Shown: positions 11,459 to 20,827 of the stretch, piece by piece
How the letters are laid out: each line of letters starts with the position of its first letter
How positions within the stretch are numbered: position 1 is the first letter of the stretch
Origin: Udeniomyces pyricola
Lineage: Eukaryota > Basidiomycota > Tremellomycetes > Cystofilobasidiales > Mrakiaceae
Reading direction: 5' to 3'
Assembly (NCBI GenBank): GCA_039545295.1
Contig: BCIK01000019.1
Span: forward strand, 421,789 to 485,788
Length of the DNA stretch: 64,000 nucleotides
Program-made: the position numbers and the translations under genes
Notes under the pieces: model-generated
The model's database searches: none
What the model was told of the DNA's origin: nothing
Seen by the model: only the letters and a program-made list of their open reading frames with translations

Positions 11459-13403
11459 ATGCCAGCTCTTCCCCCATCCATATCCCATCCTACTCCCATC
11501 CGACTCATTGCATTCTCCTCACCCTCGGCTCAATTCCTGGCCGTCGCAGGCGAGCAATCCGTTGTCGTCTGGCGAAGCGTAAGCCATCGAGTCTCGTCTA
11601 TCGCCTGCACCCGTTGGCATCTCCTCAACCCTCCGGCGCCGCCGACGACGCTCATTTGGCTCATCGTCATCAACTTCTACGCGTCCCCCCTTTGTCGCTT
11701 CATGTTTTTCTTCCTTCTCTTTTTTTTTCTTCTTCTTTGTCTTTTTCTGTCGTGTCCCCAGGATCCAACTCGGTTCTACGTTCATGAACATTCGTTTCTC
11801 ATTGGAACCCCAACTGTCGCCCTTGCGTGGTCCGACCGGTCAAGCCCGGACAAGATAGATCTCGCCGCTGCAGGAGAGGATGGCTTGATCCGGTCGTTGA
11901 TAGCGACGCGACGATCACGCAGTCATGGTACAACACAAGGTCAGACGATACCCGGTTGGGTCTCAGAGACGACCGTCATCAACTCCAACCTACTTCACAC
12001 GTACGTCCTTGATGGACGCGTCAATCTTTTGGGGGGGGGGGGGAGTTGCGCCTAGGGAGAGAGTCATCAAGCTGATCGGACGTTTTCTTCCTCGTCCAAA
12101 AGGTCAAGAATCACCTCCATCTCGTATGCGTCCTCGACGGCTACTTCAACGCCCTTACTAGTGTCTACCTCTCGTCAGTTTCCGATCTTGACCAAACACA
12201 GCATCGCTGAGTGTCCATTCTTCACTAACGTTCCTCTCTACTCCCACTCTCCTCCAAACCGTCTCTGCGGCCCATGTAGTCACCCAACCTTACATCCATC
12301 TCCACTCTGCCTCGGCCATGCTCCTCCCTCCCCTTCTTCCCCCCTTCCCTGTTTCCCAAGCAAGCTTCCATGCGGCTCAAGCCCAACTCCTCATGATTTA
12401 CTGTCCCAAGGATGGGATCAGTCTCTGGGATTGGCGGGCCGGAAGCCGGGTCGTTGGGCTTGGGGGTGGAGGAAATGGCGGGGCAGCTTGGTCAGGATCC
12501 GATTGGGGTTTGTAAGTCCTATCTAACACCCTGCTGATCAAAGTCTCAACAACGATGTATCACCTTTTACGTAGAAAATTATTTTTTTTCCCATGTTGAG
12601 ACTCCATCTTCGACCTCTGGATCGAGAGATCTCATCCTAGGCCTAGCTTGGTGCTCTATTCGCGATGATGGACGTCCAGGTTTATCGTTCCTTATGGTTT
12701 TTTCTTCTTCTTCTTCTTTTCCTTTCTTTCTTTGGGGGTTGATTCAGGTTCGGTTCGATTTCTCCTCCACGGTACAACCTTCATTCCCTTCCCCATCAGA
12801 CGCCTGGCATCCCAGTTTTCACCGCATCGACAGATCTCTTGCCACCGGGAGAAGGGGCCAAGTTCGCGTACGTGCATAGATGGGGCGCCTTCAATTCCCT
12901 GATAGTACAATGAGCGATTGTTTTTTTTTATGCTTTCGCTTTATGAGACGACTGGTTATATACAAGCTCACCATTTATCATCTCCTCCCTCCCCCTCCTC
13001 CAAAATAACCTCCCAAACAAATCCATCTAGCTTCCATCCTCTCTCACCTCGAGTCTTTGCCATCTCCTCCCCAACATCAACCAACTCCTCCGCCGTTTCC
13101 AGTTCCTCTTCTTCTCTCTCTCCGCGCATCCAATGGTTCTACACGACTGCTCCTGCAACGTCGTATTCACTCTCCCTCCCTGGTCCCCCGACTCAGCGCG
13201 TACGGGACATGGCGTTCGTCCCTTGGGGTCGACAGATCATCAACAATGGTCGCGGGCGGATAGCTGGCGCAGTTGACGTGGGTCCAGATGGGAGTGCAAC
13301 AGGTCATGGCGACTGGCTCGCCGTCGCTTTGGGCAAGGACGTCTGGTTTATGGAGCTCGGAAAGGGATTTTCAGGCGTTCAGGGTAGTCGGTTAGCTGTT
13401 TAA
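11459..13403 (+). CDS. WD40-like repeat protein
   Basis: Probable beta-propeller scaffold protein. The first exon (ATG at 11459) gives IRLIAFSSPSAQFLAVAGEQSVVVWRS, and the next (from about 11761) gives PTVALAWSDRSS, IDLAAAGEDGLIRS. Later exons give LHLVCVLDGYFNALT (near 12110-12165) and LLMIYCPKDGISLWDWRAG (near 12390-12445). The end gives RVRDMAFVPWGRQ and WLAVALGKDVWFMELGKG, with a stop at 13401-13403. These are spaced like WD repeats with degenerate WD ends. I place introns at 11578-11760 and several more between 12000 and 13000. The middle joins are uncertain, so the complete protein cannot be written with confidence. Which WD40 family it belongs to is not clear, and an rRNA-processing or signalling role would be speculation. 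Confidence 0.55.
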
Positions 13404-14204
13404 ATCGAGGAGGTCCATCTTCTCTCCCCCTGCCCCTGCCCCTCCCCCTCCCTTCGACATCTATATAATTCCTTGTTTTTCCTTTGAGCAGTTTAATGGA
13501 AGCCAAATCGATAGACAACGACACATGATCAGCAACCCAAACTGAGGTCCCGATATATGATCCGCCTATAATAACAGTGAATGTGGTTGTTGCCTTTCCC
13601 TTCCTTTTTTTTTTGTTGATTTTTTTTTTTACAACCGTACCGCCCGCTCGCTCTGGGCACGCGCGTGTGGGGACGTTGTGAATATAATTCATGAGCTGCA
13701 TTTTCTGAATATCATTCTTCGCTCAATGAGAGCAGTTCATACAGAGCTTATACGTAGTCGTGTGTGTGTGTGTTTTTTCTTTTTTTTTCTTTTTTTTTCC
13801 TTTTTTCTTTTCTTTTTTTTTCTTGAGTCGACTTCGTACCCCCGGCTCGTACGGATGCAAATAATGTATATAGATCTGAACACACACACACACACACACA
13901 CACAAGACAATAGAGAAGAAGGCAAAGCGGGAGAGATCAAAGAAAGAAAAAGAAAAAGGAAACAAGGACAGACAAAAAAAGGAAACAAGGATAGACAAGA
14001 TGATAAAAAAAATCAATATAAAAGAAAACCATGGGACGTGACAACAAGAGATTGCTTTTGTGCCCTCTTGTTCTTCCGACTTTCTTCCTTTGCTCACTTC
14101 CTATCACGCCTGTGTGACGTCTCTCTTACACCTCCCCCCCCCCCCGGTCCCCCTCTCCCTTGTCCCAGCTAATAAGTCTTTTCACTTACTGCCCTTATCC
14201 CTCT
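13404..14204. other. Convergent intergenic region with simple repeats
   Basis: This lies between two gene 3' ends. It holds T-rich runs at about 13607-13632 and 13775-13825, a (CA)n microsatellite at 13880-13904, an A/G-rich stretch to about 14030 and a C run near 14133-14145. Open frames here are simple-sequence artefacts. Confidence 0.7.
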
Positions 14205-15591
14205 TTAACCTCCCCCAACTTTCTGCCCATCCATCTCCCGTCCCGCCTCGATTTCCAACTTGACGACCTCCTGCAGCCTCTCAACTTCCTCATCCAACAA
14301 CCTCCTCGCCTCCCCGACTTTGCCCTCAAACGCCTCGACGCTCTTCTTATCCTCTTGACTCGTCCCGTTATCATCGTTGGGACCGATAATGGGTCGGACG
14401 TGGTACGATCCATCGTCGGCATCCGTCGCGATCTCCTTGATGGAACCCCCCGTCCGCGCGCGATCAAATCGGTTGACGAGACCGGTTCGGAGACTCGAGA
14501 GCGATGGGAGAAGCCCAACTTCAGGTGCAAAGAGCGAATGAGTCTCTTGGTTCAGTTGGGACAAGGCCGCAGGTAACGTTGGTTCACTGTATCGGGGGTC
14601 TCCCGGGGAAAAAAAATGGAGGACGAAGCAGAAAAAGAAAGTGAAAGTGCAAGGATGGAACAAGTCGTTAACGCTGTAGACATTGGCCCCTCCTCTACCC
14701 CTTCAAATCCCATTTCCGTCTTTCCCAACATCCCAAGCATTTTTTTTTTGGTAGATGGACCCGATTGGGGAAGAGGGAAGTGGATGGGGGTTGAAAAGAG
14801 TGTTGGCTTACGTTTGAAGAGCGAGGTAGAGGCGATAAGTCAAGTAGAGCGAAATGAGGGTCGTCGTGGTGAAGAACGCCATGGTCAGAGTGATCATCAG
14901 CGTCGGAATGAGCACACATGCTGTTCCATTAGCCGATAAAAGCAATAAAAAGGAGGGGGGGGGAAAGGGGAAGGGAAGAGAGATTAGGAAGGGGTATATA
15001 TCAGAGGGAAGCACATCAGGAAATGACGGGTCAATATATGCTACCTATCAGTCACGACACTTTCCCCACTGTTGAACGGATCATTGGTCCCCAAGCGGGA
15101 GATTGCCCGTCTTAAAGCTTGGAAGGGATAAGCTATGACGTACACGCAAAGAAGACGACGGAGAGCAAGAACGTCACGAGGACGATGGTCGTAACAATGA
15201 CGGTCGTCAGAGTCGTAAAGGCGATGAAGAGCCTGAATCAAGTCCAACACAAAAGAAGAGAAGAACGGTATGCGGTACAAGATGATGATAATATATACGC
15301 CATCGATCAGGATGAGTCTCAAATGAGTATAACAGAGTGTACTTTGGACGATAGGGGAATGAGTGTATGCGCAGGACTCACACAAAGGAGAGAACAGGGA
15401 TAAAGGAGAGCAGAGCAAACGCCGAGAGAAATGTCTGGAAGCGGTAGGTAGATGCGACGTCCAACAGTCAAGGTAAGCATTGAAACTTCATTCGAGTGGC
15501 AGACATACAGGACGACAATCCCGACGTGAGAACAAAATGCCCAGCACCATACCAGGGGCTTGAGAAGATGGTATGGGGGCGAGGGAGGCAT
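14205..15591 (-). CDS. Unidentified multi-pass membrane protein
   Basis: Unrecognised. The tentative start is 15591-15589. Exons encode hydrophobic segments: HVGIVVLYTFLSAFALLSFIP (joining about 15530 and about 15440), LFIAFTTLTTVIVTTIVLVT (about 15230-15160), and VLIPTLMITLTMAFFTTTTL (about 14920-14810). The C-terminal exon (about 14590-14205) is soluble, charged and probably helical. It has an acidic stretch around GPNDDNG and a coiled-coil-like end (ARRLLDEEVERLQEVVKLEIE). Donors GTGAGT, GTACGT and GTAAGC are clear. A small four-segment fungal membrane protein of the Sur7/PalI sort is possible in layout, but I see none of that family's motifs. The N-terminal exons are the least certain part. 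Confidence 0.5.
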
Positions 15592-16726
15592 GGAGCTAAG
15601 GGTAAGATCAAGAGACGTCACTCCTCACGCTTGAGACGGGATACGCCGAACCCAATGCCTTGCCCCGGTCGAGCGTGGGGTTCACGACATCCTGCTCGAG
15701 TCTACCATCCCATGAAGCACGCGTAGATAGAGGGAGAAAGGTCAGAATCGAAGGCGATGCATCAGGCTCTTGAGAGGGCCGAGGTCAGGACGAATGAAGG
15801 ATACGACGGTCAAGACGATGGTGATGCACGTCGACGATTCTGGGGAGTGGGAGCGGGCTAGGATTCTGCTGGTGGATTGGCTGATTCCATGGGCTCGCTG
15901 ATTGGATTGGATAAACAGACTGACTTTTTGGCATGGGAGCGGACGAGACGGAGAGACGTGTCGAATTGATGAGCCAGGTCAGATTGGGTAGCTTGCGACA
16001 TGAGGGTGGATCGGATAGAGAACGAAGGGTAGATGAAGGGGAGAGATGATCAGAGAGAAAGGGAGAGAGAGGTCTCGTCTCGTCAAGGAGGAGGATGAGA
16101 TCGATTATATCACCACGAATTCTCCGCGACCATTCAGGTCCAGAAAGATTATACTTTATTCGCGCTTTGCCTAGTTGTCATGTACCAACCAAATGTGTAC
16201 GGGACGGTGTCGTTTTGAGCGTATATATATATTATATATATATATATGTATATGCGGAACGAAGCGACGACGAAATCCGACGCGAAACCTCGGTTAAACG
16301 CAGGAGCGCGCCGCCCAGCGGTGCAATCAGATGAAATAGATGATCGACTACGTCAGTGCGATATATAGATGTACCAACTGCGCCGCTATATAGACCATCG
16401 ACATCAACCACTGCACGACTGCATAACATCCTCCATCCCCCTACATCTGTACCTCTCAATTGGGTCGGCGAGGCGACCAAACCAAGGCCCGAATGCAAGG
16501 CAGATATGTCAATCGCGCAGCCGTTGGAGTGAGGTGTGTGAAAAAGAAGAAATGTGACCAATCAGGGCCGTTTCATAACGACTCGCGCGGTCGCAGCTGG
16601 CCGGCCGACCGAGTTGGCGGGCTGGGTTGATGTCGACGCGACTGGCGTTTGTTGCGGTGGCGATAGTCGAGTGGTAGTGGGGACAAGAAGTGTGGGTTGA
16701 GGTCGGGAGATGAGGATGTCTCTTGT

Positions 16727-16760
16727 GTTTTGTTTTGTTTTGTTTTGTTTTGTTCTGCTT
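16727..16760. repeat. (TTTTG)n pentanucleotide microsatellite
   Basis: TTTTG is repeated about six times, then degenerates to TTCTG units. It lies in the cytochrome c upstream region. Confidence 0.85.
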
Positions 16761-16879
16761 TGTTCTGTTTTTACTTGATGGATGGGCATAGATATATATC
16801 GTAGATTTGGAGGCAAGACTCGGCGTAGTGATGAATCGGAACGGAACGGAAATGAGAAAGAATGTGAATCTCCGTGTGC

Positions 16880-16887
16880 TGATTGGT
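16880..16887 (+). promoter_or_regulatory. Candidate HAP/CCAAT-box site upstream of cytochrome c
   Basis: TGATTGGT matches the HAP-complex consensus TNATTGGT exactly and lies about 400 bp before the cytochrome c ATG. In yeasts the HAP complex activates respiratory genes including cytochrome c. An 8-mer can occur by chance, so this is suggestive only. Confidence 0.35.
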
Positions 16888-17289
16888 TGAATGGCACAGC
16901 CATTGGATGCGTCTGGCATCTGCAAGCTGGCGTTGGCTGGCGTAGACTCTTCTTTGGCCGCCGCCCTTTTCCTTTCCCCTTCTCCTCCAACCACATCCTC
17001 TCTCACCTCGCCTCACCCACCCCTTCTCAACCTCTTCTTGTAGGTATCCTCCCTCTTCATCTACCCGCCCCTCGCCGTCTTCCACTTCCGCTCCCAACCC
17101 TTCCTCCCATCGCACGCCGCCATCCCAGCCAGGGAGAGAGAGGCAGGCGACAAATGAGCGCGCGCCTACCTTTCGACACTTTTCATCATCCACCATCGTC
17201 TTTTCGCCCCGGCCCCCTACGCCTTTCATCGTCGATCCATCCGACTGACTGTGTTTTCCATCCTTCCCTGCCGATCCAGTTTATCAACC

Positions 17290-18214
17290 ATGCCTTTCAA
17301 GAACGGAGATCTCGCCAAGGGTGCCTCGTCTTTCAAGGTGTGTCTGAGTTCGCCGATCCTGTTCACTTGCTCTGTTCCCCCCCCCCCCCCCCCCCCCCTT
17401 TTTTTTTCCCTCTGCTTGATGCTTGATCATCCATCCCACACTCAGCTGACCCTGTCATCTTCCCTTTGCCCATGGCGTTTTAAAGACCCGATGCGCTCAG
17501 TGCCACACCCTCGGAGCCGGAGAGCCCCACAAGGTAAGTTGCGAGCCGATCGGTGCACGAAACCCGCCAGCAGCCAATCGGAGACGAGGTATATTATTGT
17601 GCGAGGGCGCGCATGTGGCCAATCCGAGCTGACGATCGTCCGATCCTTCCCTCATGTCCCTTTGACCACACTGTGTCGTTTCAATAACAGGTCGGACCTA
17701 ACCTCCACGGTGTCTTGTACGTTTTGAATCCCATCGATTGCCCTTGTCCATTGATCTTCTCTTGCGACGTGTCTCAAGCTCATACCTCCCCTCCTCCCTT
17801 TTGTTCTTGTTTCCCTTTCTCACTTCACAGCGGCCGAAAGACCGGACAGGCCGAGGGCTTCTCGTACTCTGCCGCCAACGTCAACAAGGGTATCACCTGG
17901 GACCAGGACACCATGTTCGACTACCTTGAGAACCCCAAGAAGTACATTCCCGGTACCAAGATGGTCAGTTTGCGACTTCTTGTCCATTCTTTTTCTCTCC
18001 CCCCCCCCTTTTCTTTCTCTCGTCTTTGCTTCTCTCGATAAGTCTGCCTTCCGATCCTATTTTTCGGCAATCAGACGCTGACCTGTTTCTACTATATATC
18101 CCATCCTTTGTCTGCTCTCGATCTGGTTTCCGTCCTCACCAGGCCTTCGCCGGTCTCAAGAAGGAGAAGGACCGTAACGACCTCATCACCTACCTCATGG
18201 ACGCCACCAAGTAG
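17290..18214 (+). CDS. CYC1: Cytochrome c
   Basis: Mobile electron carrier of the mitochondrial intermembrane space, passing electrons from complex III to cytochrome oxidase. Five exons, 17290-17337, 17486-17533, 17691-17716, 17831-17963 and 18143-18214, sum to 327 nt and 108 residues, the usual fungal length. The haem attachment motif CAQCH is at residues 19-23, followed by GPNLHGVFGR. The axial methionine lies in YIPGTKMAF near residue 84, and the C-terminal helix in DRNDLITYL. The protein begins [16 protein letters not shown] and has no cleavable presequence, as expected. All introns start GTGTGT, GTAAGT, GTACGT or GTCAGT and end AG. Intron 1 carries a C22/T11 homopolymer pair. Stop TAG is at 18212-18214. 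Confidence 0.97.
17377..17409. repeat. Homopolymer pair C(22)T(11) in cytochrome c intron 1
   Basis: An uninterrupted run of about 22 C followed by about 11 T lies inside the first cytochrome c intron. It is well upstream of the acceptor, so it is not simply the acceptor polypyrimidine tract. Confidence 0.9.
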
Positions 18215-19193
18215 AGGAGGCTGTCTATTCTCCGCCAACCCCTCCCCCCTCCTTTTTCCTATCTCCTCCTTTTACATCCATACCTCTCTTTTTAGTTCAA
18301 ATATACAATGTCACCCCTCTTTAGACAAAAAAAAACATTTTCTTTCTATTACGTGTGAAAAAAAGACTTTGAGCGACCTGTCCTTTCTCCCCTCCCCTCT
18401 TTTTGAGACGATCCATCCGACGCGTTTGGGGATCATGATGCTTTTTTTTTACCATAGGAAGACGTGACCGGTCCGAGGTTGAAGTCCAGCGTACACGATC
18501 CACGAAGTGGAACCTATTGATTAGTGTTTATATACGCTTTGTCTCCTGAACTGCGGATCTGAGGTGAGCGGGATTCTTTCCCCTCCTTTGTCTTTTTTTG
18601 TGTGCGAACAAGTCAGCATACAACACGACTTCTATACCAAACACGGTGGGTTCGTCACTTGCAGAAACGCGTCACGCACGCCCGCCCGACCTTTTTTTTT
18701 CTTCTCCAAAACTTTTTCTTCCAAACCGAGCTCGTACAACCATCGAGCAGTACATATATACACATGTCACACGTGTTTCGTTCATGCACGCTACATATAT
18801 GTTCTGGATCGGATTTGATAGCAACAGCCAGCGTGATGAGGTAGTGGTGATCGTATACATATATATATATGGTTGTAGGTGATGGATTACTGATGAGCAT
18901 CTCTTTCTCTCTGTCTCTTTCGCTCTATAAAGAAGAGAAAGAAGAAACAAAAAACCCTCCTGGACTTGATACAAATACATATGTATATGTGTATATGCGT
19001 GTGTGTGTGTGTGTGTGTTTGGATATGTCTTTCTCCGATCCTTAGTTCGTCCGCGCGCTGATCAGGAGCGGGAGCCTTCCTTCTTCATCGTCATTTTTTT
19101 TTGCTCTCGCCGGTGAATATCAACGAAGAACCTAAAGGAGAAACCTCAAAGCATACGAAAGAGAAAGAAAAAGAATAGGAAAAAAAAACTTCA
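18215..19193. other. Convergent intergenic region
   Basis: This is the 3' flank shared by cytochrome c and PDCD5. It contains A-rich and T-rich runs (18329-18338, 18444-18452), short TATATA runs (18855-18870) and a (GT)n microsatellite near 18999-19018. I see no coding signal. Confidence 0.65.
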
Positions 19194-20254
19194 TTATAGA
19201 TCAAAGTCGTCGTCGTCATCCGAATCCCTGCTCTTGCGGGCAAACTGCGGGGGGGGGGGGGGGGAAGGGGGGGGAGGGGGGAAGGAGGAGGGTTGGTTAC
19301 AGAGGAGAAAAGGACGGGCGAAAGAGCATGTGTGTGTGAGTCGAAAGGGACGTCTCAACGGACGAGAGAGTATACTGTCTATCCCTCTATGGGACGCGTT
19401 TAGTTGAACCGAGGACAGAAGAAGGGGGGGGGGGGAGAGAGAGGGAGGAAGAGAAAGGATACTGATCCTTCTGATTCGCGACACGCGACGTACCGTAATC
19501 TTGCCCCCATTCCCTCCTCCATGAACCGCACCGTTAGCCAATCCCTGAGCTTGCTCGAGAAGACCGACGAGCTGCTCATCCGAGACCTTGCCACGGAGTT
19601 GACCCGATTGGGCCATGCGAAGCAAGATCGATTGGACCTGTCGCGAGAGTTGAGGTCGAGTCAAGTTGATTCTCGACACTGGAAGAAAAGGACGGGGCGA
19701 GGAGGAGGAGAAGGCGGAGACCGTCCGCAAGGGACACAGGCGAGACGACGCGAGAGATCAGGTGAAAACGACATTAGCGTTACCGGATCGATCGGAACCA
19801 CGATTGAACGATGAATTCGCCTAGGACAAGGAAAGAAGTGGGATAAGGGGATGGAACAGAGGTTTGGGTTTTCTCTGCAAACTAACGTCGTTCTCTGGCT
19901 CCCGGTTCCAACACGGTCGCCATGATGGTCCTCATCTGCTCTTCCTCGGCAGCCTTTTGGGCGGCTTGCTCCTCGGGACTCATCTTGTCCTGTCCGCCTG
20001 GACCAGCACCCCCGGGCATGGGACCGGATCCCCCACTGGAGGATCGGCCGGTAGAGGGACCTCCCCCTTGAGATTGGAGCTGAGCCAGGCGGCGGGCTCG
20101 GATAGCGGCTGGGTCAAGAAGAGGGAGAGAGGGGGAAAGAGAGAAAGGAACGACGGAGGGGATTTGGTTGAGCTAGCTGGAGACGAGGGGTGCAAGGGAT
20201 CAAGGAAAGGGGAATTGGCTGGAGAGTCGCACCAAGATCGTCGTCTTCAGACAT
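19194..20254 (-). CDS. PDCD5/TFAR19-family protein
   Basis: Small conserved DNA-binding-type protein of the PDCD5 family, present from archaea to man. In eukaryotes it is linked to apoptosis and chaperonin partners; its role in fungi is little known. The exons are 20254-20233 (MSEDDDL), 20108-19887, about 19678-19495 and a last one ending at 19194. The frame joins throughout: AIRARRLAQLQSQ, then a Gly/Ser/Pro-rich linker, then MSPEEQAAQKAAEEEQMRTI. The three-helix core follows (LEPGARERLSRINLTRPQ, VQSILLRMAQSGQLRGKVS, EQLVGLLEQ). It ends KITFARKSRDSDDDDDFDL, the acidic tail seen in the family. Its 5' end faces the Topors-like gene over about 570 bp. Confidence 0.92.
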
Positions 20255-20827
20255 GATGATGAGGCTTGGGGTTGCTGTAGATTAGGTTGATGGAAATGAG
20301 TAGATTGTGGTAGGTGCTGGATTAGAATTCTATGTAGAGGACGACGACGTGAACGTTCAACTAATTGATCATGAAGGCGCATCCATGCATGATCACTGCT
20401 TGAATAGGCCACCCAGCAGTCGACGCGTTCGTTGATGGGGGGGTCCTTCGCGTGCCATTCGCGTTCGTCATGAAGCCCACACCTCCTCCACCCACCCCCG
20501 CCATCGCCATCCCTTCCCATCCCATCCCATCCCCTCGACATCTCTCCAGTCGCCCAGCACATGGACGACGCATCTTCAGAGTGAGTTCCTTCCTCACGGA
20601 ATCCACATTGGCATCCCATCAGCTGACCCCTCGCCCCTATTGCCTCGATACTCACGGCCGTCCGCTCTCTCTGTTTGATTCTCTTTCTTCTCAATGTCTC
20701 CTTACCCTACTCATCCATCAGCTTCTTCGGCCCACCGCCGCCCCCGTCTTCAATTCCTGTCAACCCGACGCGCTCCGTTCTAAATTCGACACTCCCATTC
20801 GAGAACGACCCCACAGTTCCAGCCGAC
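20255..20827. promoter_or_regulatory. Bidirectional promoter interval PDCD5 / Topors-like
   Basis: About 570 bp separate two divergently read starts. The sequence contains repeated CCCATCCCATC motifs near 20510-20535. No obvious TATA box is seen. A 5' UTR of either gene may occupy much of it. Confidence 0.5.

Larger units (their letters stand above)
15594..17289. promoter_or_regulatory. Head-to-head intergenic region upstream of cytochrome c
   Basis: About 1.7 kb between the minus-strand membrane protein and cytochrome c. It contains a TA-rich microsatellite (16220-16252), a (TTTTG)n repeat (16727-16760) and a CCAAT-type site TGATTGGT at 16880-16887. No gene is evident. A 5' UTR of cytochrome c probably occupies its CT-rich right end. 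Confidence 0.5.

Noticed and set aside
13678..14172. Long open frames on both strands near 13.7-14.1 kb
   Set aside because: They consist of T runs, CA repeats and A/G-rich simple sequence between two convergent genes.
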